46,766 nt of DNA. Source: Paracoccus fontiphilus. Its GTDB lineage: Bacteria; Pseudomonadota; Alphaproteobacteria; Rhodobacterales; Rhodobacteraceae. Under the pieces are notes generated by a model. The model had not been told where the DNA came from. It was given only the letters and a program-made list of their open reading frames with translations, and ran no database searches. The position numbers and the translations under genes are program-made. Positions 1 through 8,703 of this stretch are shown one piece after another (position 1 is the first letter of the stretch; every line of letters starts with the position of its first letter). The stretch covers positions 1 to 46,766 of the forward strand of contig NZ_JAFNAW010000026.1 of NCBI RefSeq assembly GCF_017356265.1, given 5' to 3'.

Positions 1-20
1 GAGATGTGTATAAGAGACAG
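1..20 (+). other. Nextera (Tn5 mosaic-end) sequencing adapter remnant
   Basis: Bases 2-20 read AGATGTGTATAAGAGACAG, exactly the 19-bp Tn5 mosaic end used in Nextera libraries. Coding sequence of the next gene begins immediately after it. This is a library artefact at a contig end and should be trimmed; it is not a transposon in the genome. Confidence 0.97.
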
Positions 21-889
21 TCCGGCGCCTGGGTCGGGCGGCTTTCGGCGGCCACGGGGCGCGCGTCGGTTGCGGTGGTGCCGGCCGAGGCGACGCGGGT
101 GCTGCGCGGACGCGGCGTGGGCCGGGTCGAGGTGGTCAGCACGCCGGGATTGGCCTCGGCCTGGGCCTGGACCAGCGCCTCGGCGATGGCGGCGGCCTGG
201 GTCGGCACGCCGTTCTCATCCGTCAGCGCCTCGTTCACGGGGCCTTCGCTGGCCGGGGCGTCGCTGATGGCGGCGTCCTGGACGGCGCTGTCGGCCATGG
301 CCAGGCGCTGGGCCTCGGCGGCAGCCTGCGCCTCGGCAAGGGCGCGGGCCTCGCTGTCGGACAGCGGAACGATGGGATCGCCCGCAAAGCTCAGCGGAAC
401 CTCGGAGGTGGTGGCGGGCTCGCGGGCCGTGGCGCCCAACTGGCCCATGGCGACGTCCTCGTCGGACAGGCCCACGGGCGCGGGGGCGATGGCGACCTGC
501 TGGGTCGGCTGATGCTCGACCCCCTCGGCCACGGTGTTGACCGCATAGCCGGTATAGTTGGTCAGCTCTCCGCCCGGTTCGCTGGGCGCGGTGCGGGCAT
601 CGCCCGTGATCGCGCGGATCACCGGCACGCCCGACACGTCGCGCGACACCAGCTGCCAGCCCCAGACCATCAGCCCCACCATCAGCGCGACCGAGGCGAC
701 CGCGCCGAGGTAATGCGTCAGGCGCGCGAACCGGCCGGTCAGGCTGTCGCCCTCGGGCCCGTTGCCCTCGGGGCGCGACTGGTCGCCCTGCGCCCGGTCG
801 TCCCAGCCGCCCTGATCGTACGAGAATTCGCGCTTCACCTTGTGACGCGAGAACACATAGCCGCCTTCGCGGTAATCCATCACTGCCAT
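21..889 (-). CDS. SPOR-type inner-membrane protein, C-terminus missing
   Basis: The frame is open from the ATG at 889 to the window edge, giving about 289 residues without a stop. The N-terminal 57 residues are polar, one membrane segment spans about residues 58-82, and a long Ala/Pro/Glu-rich linker follows. This matches a bitopic protein anchored in the inner membrane with its bulk in the periplasm. In Rhodobacterales the gene after argS usually encodes such a protein ending in a peptidoglycan-binding SPOR domain. That domain would lie beyond the cut end, so the SPOR label is inferred from architecture and position. A second in-frame ATG at 880 is an alternative start. The gene lies 72 bp after argS and is probably co-transcribed with it. 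Bases 1-20 are adapter and do not belong to it. Confidence 0.65.
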
Positions 890-961
890 AGCCTGCCTGC
901 CTGCCGGTTGATCCGACTTGAACTTGACTGCCCGTTCCGACCGGCTGGGGCGCCTTGTATC

Positions 962-2707
962 TCAGCGCATTTCCTTGACCGGCGTGACCCCAAGGATAGC
1001 AAGACCACTTGAAATAACAACGCCAACTGCACGCACCAGCGCGATTTTTGCCTGTGACGTGTCCGGATCGCCATCCTGCACGAAGCGCAGCGACGTGTCG
1101 TCGTTGCCGCGATTCCACAGCGAATGCAGGTCGGACGCGATTTCATACAGGAAAAACGCGACCCGATGCGGCTCGTGGGCGCGGGCCGCGTGTTCGACAA
1201 GCCGGGGCCATTCGGCAACTTTCCGCGCCAGATCCAGTTCCGCCGGATGCGCCAAAACGGACAAATCCGCCGAGGCCAAGGCCGAATCACCCACGTCGAT
1301 GCCTGATTCGGCCGCGCGGCGCAGCACCGAATGAACCCGGGCACTGGCGTATTGGACATACCAGACCGGGTTGTCCTTGGACTGTTCCAGCACCTTGGCG
1401 AAATCGAAATCCAGGGCCGCGTCGTTCTTGCGCGTCAGCATGATGAAGCGGGTGACGTCGGCGCCCGCCTCCTCGACCACGTCGCGCAGGGTGACGAAGG
1501 TGCCGGCGCGCTTGGACATCTTGAACGGCTCGCCATTCTTGAACAGCTTCACCAGCTGGATCAGCTTGATGTCCAGCGGCACGCGCCCGTTCGACAGAGC
1601 CGCGACGGCGGCGTTCATGCGCTTGACATAGCCGCCGTGGTCGGCGCCGAACACGTCGATCAGCGCGTCGAAGCCCCGGTCGATCTTGGACCAGTGATAG
1701 GCGATGTCGGGCGCGAAATAGGTCCAGGCGCCATCCGATTTCTGGATCGGGCGGTCCACGTCGTCGCCATGGGCGGTGGACCGGAACAGCAGCTGCTCAC
1801 GCTCCTCCCAGTCCTCGGGCAGCTTGCCCTTGGGCGGCTCCAGCACGCCGCGATAGATCAGGTCCATGGACCGCAGCCGCTCGATCGCGGCCTCGATCTG
1901 GCCGGTGCCGTACAGCGCCTTTTCGCTGGAATAGACGTCCATGCGCACGCCAAGCGCCGCCAGATCCTCGCGGATCATGGCCATCATCGCCTCGGTCGCG
2001 AAATCGCGCACTTCGACCAGCCAGTCGGATTCGGGCTTGTCCAGCAGGCTGGTGCCGTATTTCTGCTTCAGCGCTTCGCCCACGGGGATCAGGTAGTCGC
2101 CGGGATACAGCCCTTCGCGGATCTCGGGCTCCAGCCCGTTGGCCTCGCGGTAACGCTCGAAGGCCGACCGCGCCAGCACATCGACCTGCGCGCCGCCGTC
2201 GTTGATGTAGTATTCGCGCGTCACATCGTGGCTGGAAAAGGCCAGGAGGTTCGCCAGGGCATCGCCGAAAACCGCGCCGCGCACATGGCCGACGTGCATC
2301 GGCCCCGTCGGGTTGGCGCTGACGAATTCCACGTTGACCTTTTGCCCCGCGCCGATGGCCGAACGCCCGAAATCCGCGCCCTCGCGGATGGCGGTCGCGA
2401 CCACGCCCTGCCAGACGGCCGGCGACAGGCGCAGGTTCAGGAAGCCCGGCCCCGCGACCTCGGCCGCGGCGATCCGTCCGTCGGTCAGGCGTGCGGCCAG
2501 CCTGTCGGCAATCTCGCGCGGCTTCATCCCCGCCGGTTTCGCCAGCACCATCGCGGCGTTCGTCGCCATGTCGCCATGGGCGGGATCGCGCGGCGGTTCC
2601 ACCGCGACATTGCCGAAATCCAAGCCCTGCGGCAGCTCGCCCGCCTGCACCATCTGGTCCAGCGCGGCCAGAACGACGCCGCGCAGATCGGTAAAGAGGT
2701 TCATCAT
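962..2707 (-). CDS. argS: Arginyl-tRNA synthetase (class I)
   Basis: This cytoplasmic enzyme charges tRNA-Arg with arginine using ATP. The 581-residue product has the usual ArgRS order: an N-terminal additional domain (about 1-120), the HIGH-type signature HVGH at 138-141 inside a segment beginning [10 protein letters not shown], the KMSKR loop at 396-400, and a C-terminal helical anticodon-binding domain ending VTPVKEMR. Length is normal. The first of two tandem ATG codons is taken as start, with AGGAAAG just upstream. It is divergent from the DEAD-box helicase gene and followed by the SPOR-type gene. No truncation or frameshift is visible. Confidence 0.97.
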   Translation of the reverse strand: MMNLFTDLRGVVLAALDQMVQAGELPQGLDFGNVAVEPPRDPAHGDMATNAAMVLAKPAGMKPREIADRLAARLTDGRIAAAEVAGPGFLNLRLSPAVWQGVVATAIREGADFGRSAIGAGQKVNVEFVSANPTGPMHVGHVRGAVFGDALANLLAFSSHDVTREYYINDGGAQVDVLARSAFERYREANGLEPEIREGLYPGDYLIPVGEALKQKYGTSLLDKPESDWLVEVRDFATEAMMAMIREDLAALGVRMDVYSSEKALYGTGQIEAAIERLRSMDLIYRGVLEPPKGKLPEDWEEREQLLFRSTAHGDDVDRPIQKSDGAWTYFAPDIAYHWSKIDRGFDALIDVFGADHGGYVKRMNAAVAALSNGRVPLDIKLIQLVKLFKNGEPFKMSKRAGTFVTLRDVVEEAGADVTRFIMLTRKNDAALDFDFAKVLEQSKDNPVWYVQYASARVHSVLRRAAESGIDVGDSALASADLSVLAHPAELDLARKVAEWPRLVEHAARAHEPHRVAFFLYEIASDLHSLWNRGNDDTSLRFVQDGDPDTSQAKIALVRAVGVVISSGLAILGVTPVKEMR

Positions 2708-2731
2708 CGCTTTCCTGACTGTCGCCTGCCG

Positions 2732-2760
2732 GTTACCGCCTGGGGCGGTGCAAGGTCAAC
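2732..2760 (-). promoter_or_regulatory. Candidate sigma-70 promoter of argS
   Basis: On the minus strand TTGACC (2760-2755) and GTAACC (2737-2732) are separated by 17 bp, 25 bp upstream of the argS start. The -35 match is good and the -10 match is weak. A short dyad, ACCGCC/GGCGGT, lies in the spacer. Confidence 0.3.
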
Positions 2761-2782
2761 CGAAAGCCCCCGAAGCCCGTCG

Positions 2783-2806
2783 AAACCTCCCTTTTACGCG
2801 AGGTTT
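2783..2806. repeat. 7-bp inverted repeat upstream of the helicase promoter
   Basis: AAACCTC (2783-2789) and GAGGTTT (2800-2806) form a perfect 7-bp dyad with a 10-base spacer. It lies 13 bp upstream of the -35 box of the DEAD-box helicase gene. It could be a protein binding site or a small hairpin; nothing identifies the regulator. Confidence 0.3.
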
Positions 2807-2819
2807 TCCGGTCAAAACA

Positions 2820-2848
2820 TTGACGTGGCCGTCCACTTGGGATAACGC
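2820..2848 (+). promoter_or_regulatory. Candidate sigma-70 promoter of the DEAD-box helicase gene
   Basis: TTGACG (2820-2825) and TAACGC (2843-2848) are separated by 17 bp. A start site near 2855 would leave an untranslated leader of about 140 nt before the ATG at 2994. Long leaders are common on cold-inducible helicase mRNAs, but no cold-box sequence is recognised here. Confidence 0.45.
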
Positions 2849-2993
2849 ACGGCATGGCCTGCATCCGGCGGGCCGACTGAAGGGGCGTGCGAGTTCTGCG
2901 TCCCATGGCAGGCCGCACCAGCCATCCGGGCTTCGCGGCGGTGGAACGCATCGCGCCAGCCGGACTGGCGTCCGACTCTTGGAAAGCCCCTGA

Positions 2994-5081
2994 ATGACGA
3001 AATTCTCCGATCTGAAGCTTGACCCCAAAGTGCTGCAGGCCGTCGCCGAGGCGGGATATGAGGTGCCGACGCCGATCCAGGCCGGCGCCATCCCGCCCGC
3101 GCTGGAAGGCCGCGACGTCCTTGGGATCGCGCAGACCGGCACCGGCAAGACGGCCAGCTTCACGCTGCCGATGATCACCCTGCTGGGCCGTGGCCGCGCC
3201 CGTGCCCGGATGCCCCGGTCGCTGGTCCTGTGCCCGACCCGCGAACTGGCCGCCCAGGTGGCCGAAAACTTCGACACCTATGCCAAGCACACCCGCCTGA
3301 CCAAGGCGCTGCTGATCGGCGGCGTCAGCTTCGGCGAACAGGACAAGCTGATCGACCGGGGCGTGGACGTGCTGATCGCGACGCCCGGCCGCCTGCTGGA
3401 CCATTTCGAACGCGGCAAGCTGCTGCTGACCGGCGTGCAGATCATGGTCGTGGATGAGGCCGACCGGATGCTCGACATGGGCTTCATCCCCGATATCGAG
3501 CGGATCTTCCAGCTGACGCCCTTTACCCGCCAGACGCTGTTCTTCTCGGCCACCATGGCGCCCGAGATCGAGCGGATCACCGACACCTTCCTGCACGCCC
3601 CCGAACGGATCGAGGTCGCCCGCCAGGCCACCACCAGCGAGACGATCACCCAGAGGCTGGTCGAGCTGGCGCCCTCGCGCCGCGACATGGCCGCCAAGCA
3701 GAAGCGCGACCTTTTGCGCGCGCTGATCGACGCCGAAGGCGACAAGGTCACGAACGCGATCATCTTCTGCAACCGCAAGACCGATGTGGACATCGTCGCC
3801 AAGTCGCTGGCCAAGCACGGCTATGACGCGGCGCCCATCCACGGCGACCTGGACCAGAGCCACCGCACCCGCACGCTGGACAATTTCCGCGACGGCAAGC
3901 TGCGCCTGCTGGTGGCCTCCGACGTGGCCGCACGTGGCCTGGACATCCCGGCCGTCAGCCATGTCTTCAACTACGACCTGCCCTCGCACGCCGAGGATTA
4001 CGTCCACCGCATCGGCCGCACCGGCCGCGCCGGACGCCTGGGCAGCGCCTTCAGCATCGCCACCCCGGCGGATGACAAATACCTGGCCGCCATCGAGAAC
4101 CTCGTGAAACAGACCCTGCCCCGCGCCGCCCTTCCCGAAGGCTTCACCCTGGCCGAATCCGACCGCAACGCCGGTCGCGAGGATCGCCGCACCGGCCGCG
4201 ACAAGGGCCGTGGCCGCGACAAGAACCGGGGCCGTGACGAGGACCGCCGCGACGGCCGCGAGGAGCGTGCCGTCGAAGCCGCACGAGAGGAGCCGCGCCG
4301 CGAGGCGCAGCGGGAAGACCGGCGCGAGGATCGCAAGGACGATCGCCGCGAGGACCGGCGGGACGACCGCCGCGACCAGCGGGGCGACCGTCGCGGCCGC
4401 CGCGAGGACCATCGCGGCCCCGCCGTGGTCGGCATGGGCGATCACGTCCCGGAATTCATGCTGGTCGAACTGCGCCCGTCCCTTGCAGCCGTCGCGGCTG
4501 ACCGGGATGCCGCAGCAAAGCTCGTGGAAGCCCCTGAACCGACGATGCCCGAGGCGGCCGACAAGCCGCGCCGCAATCGCAACCGCCGCAGGAAGTCCGA
4601 TGCCACTGCGGACACGGCGGCCGTTCCGGAAACGCCCGTCATCGAGACGCCCGATGCCGTGACCGAAACCCCGGCGGCTGAAGTCCCTGCCCCCCCGGCA
4701 GCGCCAGCCCCGGCAGAGCCTGCCGAAGCGGCAGCCGAGACCCCAGTCCCGGTGGCCCCCCTCGAACCGGCGGCCGAGGAAACCCCGAAACCCCGGCGCA
4801 CCCGCCGCAAGAAGGCCGAGCCGGAAGCGGTCGAAGCCCCTGCCGAACCTGCCGAGAAGCCCAAGCGCACACGCCGCAAGAAGACCGAGGCGGAAGCAGT
4901 CGAAACCGGTGCCGAGACTTCCGAGCCTGCCGAGAAGCCCAAGCGGACCCGGCGCAAGAAGGCCGAGGAACCCTCCGAAGCCGCGACCCAGGAAGCCCCG
5001 AAGCCCAAGCGCACCCGCCGCAAGAAGACGGACGACCCGGCAGCAGCGGAACCCCAACCGAACGCCGACGCGGACGCCTGA
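2994..5081 (+). CDS. DEAD-box RNA helicase (RhlE-like) with long low-complexity basic tail
   Basis: ATP-dependent RNA helicase, presumably acting in ribosome assembly or mRNA turnover in the cytoplasm. The core covers residues 1-385: Q motif near 28, Walker A AQTGTGKT at 46-53, PTREL 81-85, TPGR 130-133, DEAD 154-157, SAT 185-187, and motif VI HRIGRTGR at 338-345. The rest is unusual. Residues 390-477 are an Arg/Asp/Glu tract, followed by a conserved-looking segment with VGMGDHVPEFMLVELRP. About 190 residues of Pro/Ala/Glu-rich sequence come next, carrying four KP(K/R)RTRRKK blocks. At 695 residues it is far longer than a typical 400-520-residue RhlE. lnt starts 9 bp downstream, so the two are probably co-transcribed. 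Confidence 0.9.
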   Translation: MTKFSDLKLDPKVLQAVAEAGYEVPTPIQAGAIPPALEGRDVLGIAQTGTGKTASFTLPMITLLGRGRARARMPRSLVLCPTRELAAQVAENFDTYAKHTRLTKALLIGGVSFGEQDKLIDRGVDVLIATPGRLLDHFERGKLLLTGVQIMVVDEADRMLDMGFIPDIERIFQLTPFTRQTLFFSATMAPEIERITDTFLHAPERIEVARQATTSETITQRLVELAPSRRDMAAKQKRDLLRALIDAEGDKVTNAIIFCNRKTDVDIVAKSLAKHGYDAAPIHGDLDQSHRTRTLDNFRDGKLRLLVASDVAARGLDIPAVSHVFNYDLPSHAEDYVHRIGRTGRAGRLGSAFSIATPADDKYLAAIENLVKQTLPRAALPEGFTLAESDRNAGREDRRTGRDKGRGRDKNRGRDEDRRDGREERAVEAAREEPRREAQREDRREDRKDDRREDRRDDRRDQRGDRRGRREDHRGPAVVGMGDHVPEFMLVELRPSLAAVAADRDAAAKLVEAPEPTMPEAADKPRRNRNRRRKSDATADTAAVPETPVIETPDAVTETPAAEVPAPPAAPAPAEPAEAAAETPVPVAPLEPAAEETPKPRRTRRKKAEPEAVEAPAEPAEKPKRTRRKKTEAEAVETGAETSEPAEKPKRTRRKKAEEPSEAATQEAPKPKRTRRKKTDDPAAAEPQPNADADA

Positions 5082-5090
5082 TCGCTGCCG

Positions 5091-6563
5091 ATGCGCGCTC
5101 TGGCCGGCCGACCGCCGCTGCGGCAACTCGGGGCCGATCTGTCGCTCGGGCTGATCGCCGCGCTTGGCTTGCCGCCCTTCGGCCTCTGGATCGCCACGCC
5201 GGTTGCCTTGGCGCTGGTGATCCGCCGCGCCTCGCGGGCAAGCAACGCGTTCTGGCCCATGCTGGCCGCCGGCCTGGGCTGGTTCTGCCTGTCGATGCAC
5301 TGGATCGTCGAGCCGTTCCTGGTCGAACCCGAGATCCATGGCTGGATGGCGCCTTTCGCGCTGTTCCTCCTGGCGCTTGGCGGCGCGCTGTTCTGGGCTA
5401 TCCCGGCCGGGTGGGCTGCGCGTTTGGCAACCGATGCGCCCCGCCGTGCCTTGGCGATTGCCGCCGCCCTGGTCCTGTCCGACTGGTTGCGCGGCTGGAT
5501 CTTCACCGGCCTGCCCTGGTCCCTGACCGGCCATGTCTGGATCGACACGCCGGTCGCGCAAACCGCCGCCTGGACCGGAGCCCTGGGGCTGAGCCTGTCC
5601 ACGCTGGCTCTGGCGGTCCTCCCCTCCTTGCTGCGGCCGGTTTCCGCCGCCCTTGCCGCGCTGCTGCTGACCTGCGGGCTATGGCTCGGGGGCATGGCGC
5701 GGCTGGCGCAACCGCTGCCGCCCGACACGCAGACCATCCTGCGCATTGTCCAGCCCAACGCCGAACAGCACCTGAAATGGGACCCCGAATGGGCGGCGAT
5801 CTTCTTCCAGCGACTGCTGGACCTGTCGGCGGCACCCGGGTCCCGTGATCTGGTCGTCTGGCCGGAAACCGCCGTCAACTTCCTGCTGGAAGATGCCGAG
5901 CCGGTCCTGCCCGCGATGGCGCAGGCCGCAGGCGCACCGCTGGTCATGGGCATCCAGCGCCGGGATGGCAGCCGGTTCTTCAACAGCCTCGTCACCTTGG
6001 ACACCGACGCGACGGTCGGCCAGATCTACGACAAGTTCCACCTTGTGCCCTTCGGCGAGTACATTCCCTGGGGCGACGCGCTGGCGCAGCTGGGCATCGG
6101 CGCCTTTGCCGCGCAACAAGGCAATGGCTATTCCGCAGGACCCGGCCCTGCGATCATGGCCGCGCCGGGGGTGCCCGATTTCCAGCCGCTGATCTGCTAC
6201 GAGGCGATCTTCCCGCAGCACCTGCGCGGCCTTGATCAGCGCCCCGGATGGCTGCTGCAGGCAACGAACGACGCCTGGTTCGGGCAGTTCTCGGGCCCTT
6301 ACCAGCACCTTGCCCAAGCCCGGCTGCGTGCCATCGAATCCGGCCTGCCGCTGGTCCGCGCGGCCAATACCGGCATCAGCGCGGTGATCGACCCGCATGG
6401 CCACGTTCGCCAGTCCCTCGGCCTGGGCGTCGAAGGCAAGATCGACGCCCCCTTGCCCGCTTCCCTGCCCGGCACCCCGTGGATGAGATGGGGCGATGCG
6501 CCATCAATCCTGTTCGCTCTGCTCGCGCTTGCCGCCGCCCTTTTCCGCCGAAAGCCGGCCTGA
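5091..6563 (+). CDS. lnt: Apolipoprotein N-acyltransferase
   Basis: Integral inner-membrane enzyme that adds the third acyl chain to the N-terminal cysteine of diacylated lipoproteins, the last step of lipoprotein maturation. The 490-residue protein has a hydrophobic N-terminal half with several membrane segments (about 13-205) and a periplasmic nitrilase-fold domain (about 215-455). The Glu-Lys-Cys triad is visible as E259 (WPETAVN), K315 (YDKFHLVPFGEYIP) and C369 (LICYEAIFP). A final membrane helix near 468-486 completes the fold. The start lies 9 bp after the helicase stop with little Shine-Dalgarno sequence, so translational coupling is likely. A GC-hairpin repeat follows the stop codon. 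Confidence 0.95.
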   Translation: MRALAGRPPLRQLGADLSLGLIAALGLPPFGLWIATPVALALVIRRASRASNAFWPMLAAGLGWFCLSMHWIVEPFLVEPEIHGWMAPFALFLLALGGALFWAIPAGWAARLATDAPRRALAIAAALVLSDWLRGWIFTGLPWSLTGHVWIDTPVAQTAAWTGALGLSLSTLALAVLPSLLRPVSAALAALLLTCGLWLGGMARLAQPLPPDTQTILRIVQPNAEQHLKWDPEWAAIFFQRLLDLSAAPGSRDLVVWPETAVNFLLEDAEPVLPAMAQAAGAPLVMGIQRRDGSRFFNSLVTLDTDATVGQIYDKFHLVPFGEYIPWGDALAQLGIGAFAAQQGNGYSAGPGPAIMAAPGVPDFQPLICYEAIFPQHLRGLDQRPGWLLQATNDAWFGQFSGPYQHLAQARLRAIESGLPLVRAANTGISAVIDPHGHVRQSLGLGVEGKIDAPLPASLPGTPWMRWGDAPSILFALLALAAALFRRKPA

Positions 6564-6564
6564 C

Positions 6565-6628
6565 GGCTTCTTCGTTGCGGAAATACCCGCGGGGGAGTCC
6601 CCGACAGGGGACGGGGGCGGCAGCCCCC
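6565..6628 (+). repeat. Dispersed intergenic GC-hairpin repeat, copy A
   Basis: This copy begins CGGCTTCTTCGTTGCGG, continues with AAATACCC, and then has two tandem hairpins: GTCCCC/GGGGAC, then GGGGGC/GCCCCC with a GGCA loop. It sits between the convergent lnt and DnaJ-like genes directly after the lnt stop, and could act as a 3' end or terminator. Similar copies are at 8633, 12987, 26649, 26830 and 41626. Confidence 0.75.
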
Positions 6629-6638
6629 AAACCCGGCC

Positions 6639-7265
6639 TCAATCCTTGAAGAACCGGCTGTCCTTGACCTGGTCCCAGGCCCAGACCACCTCGGCCAGTC
6701 GATCCTCGTCGGACCGGTCGCCGCCGTTCATGTCGGGGTGCAGGTCCTTGACCAGCGACTTGTACTGCTTGCGGATCTCGGCCCGCGTCCAGGTGTCCTT
6801 GGCTTCTAGGATGTCCAGCGCCTTGCGCTCGGTCGGGGGCAGCTTGCGGCTGGCCTTGGCGCGCGCCTCGGGCGCGGTGCCGTTGGCGCCCAGGATTTCC
6901 AGAGGGTCGCTGACGCCGTGCCGCGCCCACTTGTCCTCGGCAGCCGCGCGGCCAAAGGGCTTGGTCGGGCGTTCCCAGACGGTCGCGTTGTCGATGAACT
7001 GCTGGAACTCCTCCTCGGACTGGCCTTGGAAATAATTCCAGTTCGCATTGTATTCGCGGACATGGTCCTTGCAGAACCAGAAGTAGTCATCAAGGTTGCG
7101 CGGGTTCTTGGGCGCGCGGTATTGGGCCGGCTCGTCGCAGCCCTGCTTGTCACAGATGCGGGTCGAGGTCTCGAAGGCGCCGGACATGCCGCGACGGCCC
7201 TTGTTCTTGCGCTTCTTGTCCTTCGCGGCCGAAATATCGAATCCGAACGGGTCGTTACTGCTCAT
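6639..7265 (-). CDS. J-domain protein with N-terminal Cys/His motif
   Basis: A 208-residue DnaJ-like co-chaperone candidate. Its J domain is at the C-terminus (about 147-206), with HPD at 176-178 in LVKDLHPDMNGG, the tripeptide that stimulates the DnaK ATPase. The N-terminal half holds C38, C43, C65 and H68 (CDKQGC and FCKDH), which could bind a metal, though no named zinc-finger family is recognised. There is no Gly/Phe region or DnaJ C-terminal substrate domain, so it is not DnaJ itself. It is divergent from bolA 69 bp away, an arrangement I recall as conserved in Rhodobacterales. Its specific client is unknown. Confidence 0.88.
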   Translation of the reverse strand: MSSNDPFGFDISAAKDKKRKNKGRRGMSGAFETSTRICDKQGCDEPAQYRAPKNPRNLDDYFWFCKDHVREYNANWNYFQGQSEEEFQQFIDNATVWERPTKPFGRAAAEDKWARHGVSDPLEILGANGTAPEARAKASRKLPPTERKALDILEAKDTWTRAEIRKQYKSLVKDLHPDMNGGDRSDEDRLAEVVWAWDQVKDSRFFKD

Positions 7266-7334
7266 CCTGGGGCACCTTTGCGACTCGGAGGCGGCAGTTT
7301 AGAGTTTTTGACGCGACATGAAAGGTCTTGACGA

Positions 7335-7586
7335 ATGATTGCCGACGAAATGCGCCAAAGGCTGGCCGCGCTGAATCCCACCCGGATCGAGGTCATCGAC
7401 GAAAGCGAAAGCCATCGCGGCCATGCGGGATACCGCGACGGCGGCCAGACCCATTTCCGCATCCGCATGGCCAGCCCGGCCTTCGCGGGCCTTGGCCGCG
7501 TGCAGCGGCACCGGCTGGTCCACAGCGCCCTGGGCGACATCGTCCCCCGCATCCATGCCTTGGCCCTCGACCTGGCCGAGGCGTGA
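7335..7586 (+). CDS. bolA: BolA family protein
   Basis: An 83-residue protein with the BolA fold throughout. The motif DESESHRGHAGYRDGGQTHF (about 22-41) contains the conserved histidines that take part in Fe-S cluster coordination with monothiol glutaredoxins. HRLVHSALGD (about 59-68) corresponds to the conserved helix containing RHRxV. Family members act in iron-sulfur trafficking or as stress-linked regulators; which applies here cannot be told. The ATG at 7335 has AAAGG nine bases upstream. glpX follows at 7667 but has its own promoter-like sequence. Confidence 0.92.
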   Translation: MIADEMRQRLAALNPTRIEVIDESESHRGHAGYRDGGQTHFRIRMASPAFAGLGRVQRHRLVHSALGDIVPRIHALALDLAEA

Positions 7587-7606
7587 TCCGTTAGCGCCGT
7601 CAACAC

Positions 7607-7635
7607 TTGTCGCTGCGGCAGGGCGGGCGTAGAAG
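7607..7635 (+). promoter_or_regulatory. Candidate sigma-70 promoter of glpX
   Basis: TTGTCG (7607-7612) and TAGAAG (7630-7635) are separated by 17 bp; each box matches consensus at four of six positions. The predicted start near 7642 would give a leader of about 25 nt before the ATG at 7667. Confidence 0.4.
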
Positions 7636-7666
7636 CCGGACGGACCTGCGTCAACGAGGGATGGAC

Positions 7667-8632
7667 ATGACCGCGCCCAAGGATTTCAACGACCGGATGC
7701 TTTCGCTGGGCCTAGCCCGCGTCAGCGAGGCGGCTGCCCATGCCTCGGCCCGGCTGATCGGGCGCGGCGACGAGAAGGCCGCCGACCAGGCCGCCGTGAA
7801 CGCCATGCGCGACCAGTTGAACATGCTGGACATCAAGGGGGTCGTGGTCATCGGCGAGGGCGAGCGCGACGAGGCCCCGATGCTGTACATCGGCGAGGAG
7901 GTCGGCACCGGCGAGGGCCCCGAGGTGGACATCGCGCTGGACCCGCTGGAAGGCACCACGCTGACCGCCAAGGACATGCCGAACGCGTTGACCGTGATCG
8001 CCATGGCTCAGCGTGGCACGCTGCTGCACGCGCCCGACGTCTACATGGAAAAGCTGGCGATCGGGCCGGGCTATCCGACCGATGTGGTCAGCCTGGACAT
8101 GTCGCCCTCGGAACGTGTCCGCGCCCTGGCCCGTGCGCGGGGCGTCGAGGACAGCGACATCACCGTCTGCATCCTGGAACGTCCCCGGCACGAGGATCTG
8201 GTGGCCGAGGTTCGCTCGACCGGCGCGGCGATCCGGCTGATCACCGACGGCGACGTGGCCGGCGTGATCCATTGCGCCGAGGCCGAGCTGACCGGCATCG
8301 ACATGTACATGGGATCGGGCGGCGCGCCCGAGGGCGTTCTGGCGGCATCCGCGCTGAAATGCATGGGCGGGCAGATGTGGGGCAAGCTGCTGTTCCGAAA
8401 CGACGACGAAAAGGGCCGCGCGCGCAAGGCCGGCATCACCGATCTTGACCGGATCTACTCGCGCGACGAGTTGGTGACGGGGGACGTCATCTTCGCGGCG
8501 ACCGGGGTGACGAACGGGTCGATCGTCGCAGGCGTCAAGCGCGAGCCGAACTATCTGCAGACCGAGACGATCCTGATGCGCTCGAAGACCGGATCGGTCC
8601 GGCGGATGATCTATCGCAACCCCATCAAGTAA
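7667..8632 (+). CDS. glpX: Class II fructose-1,6-bisphosphatase
   Basis: Hydrolyses fructose-1,6-bisphosphate to fructose-6-phosphate in gluconeogenesis, and in organisms with a Calvin cycle sometimes sedoheptulose bisphosphate too. The 321-residue protein carries the GlpX metal and phosphate motifs GEGERDEAP (63-71) and DPLEGTT (92-98), with the later MGSGGAPEGVLAA segment typical of the family. Length is normal. The ATG at 7667 (MTAPKDFNDRM) is preferred over 7661 because GAGGG lies at a proper distance from it and immediately abuts the earlier ATG. recJ follows after a repeat copy, a glpX-recJ order I recall in related genomes. Confidence 0.93.
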   Translation: MTAPKDFNDRMLSLGLARVSEAAAHASARLIGRGDEKAADQAAVNAMRDQLNMLDIKGVVVIGEGERDEAPMLYIGEEVGTGEGPEVDIALDPLEGTTLTAKDMPNALTVIAMAQRGTLLHAPDVYMEKLAIGPGYPTDVVSLDMSPSERVRALARARGVEDSDITVCILERPRHEDLVAEVRSTGAAIRLITDGDVAGVIHCAEAELTGIDMYMGSGGAPEGVLAASALKCMGGQMWGKLLFRNDDEKGRARKAGITDLDRIYSRDELVTGDVIFAATGVTNGSIVAGVKREPNYLQTETILMRSKTGSVRRMIYRNPIK

Positions 8633-8697
8633 GGGGGGCTTTGCCCCCGCCGCGCGTGCCGCGCGGCTCCCCCAGGGTATTTGGACAACGAAGAAGG
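8633..8697 (-). repeat. Dispersed intergenic GC-hairpin repeat, copy B
   Basis: Read on the minus strand it starts CTTCTTCGTTGTCC, then AAATACCC, then two hairpins: GCCGCGCG/CGCGCGGC and GGGGGC/GCCCCC with an AAA loop. It fills almost the whole glpX-recJ gap. Its box end, AAGAAGG on the plus strand, is the apparent Shine-Dalgarno sequence of recJ. Confidence 0.75.
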
Positions 8698-8703
8698 TAG
8701 GCC

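Noticed and set aside
1..20. Tn5-like transposon end
   Set aside because: It is the engineered mosaic end used in library preparation and sits exactly at the sequence end, with no transposase nearby.
1331..2845. About 500-codon open frame on plus opposite argS
   Set aside because: Shadow of argS caused by GC-rich codon use; its His/Gln/Arg/Gly-rich translation has no recognisable domain.
4161..4430. Possible CRISPR-like or tandem DNA repeat in the helicase tail
   Set aside because: The periodicity comes from codons for Arg-Arg-Asp/Glu in a continuous reading frame, with no spacers.
2733..5561. Very long open frame on the minus strand opposite the helicase and lnt
   Set aside because: It is low-complexity antisense of the helicase tail in GC-rich DNA, has no family features, and conflicts with two well-supported genes.
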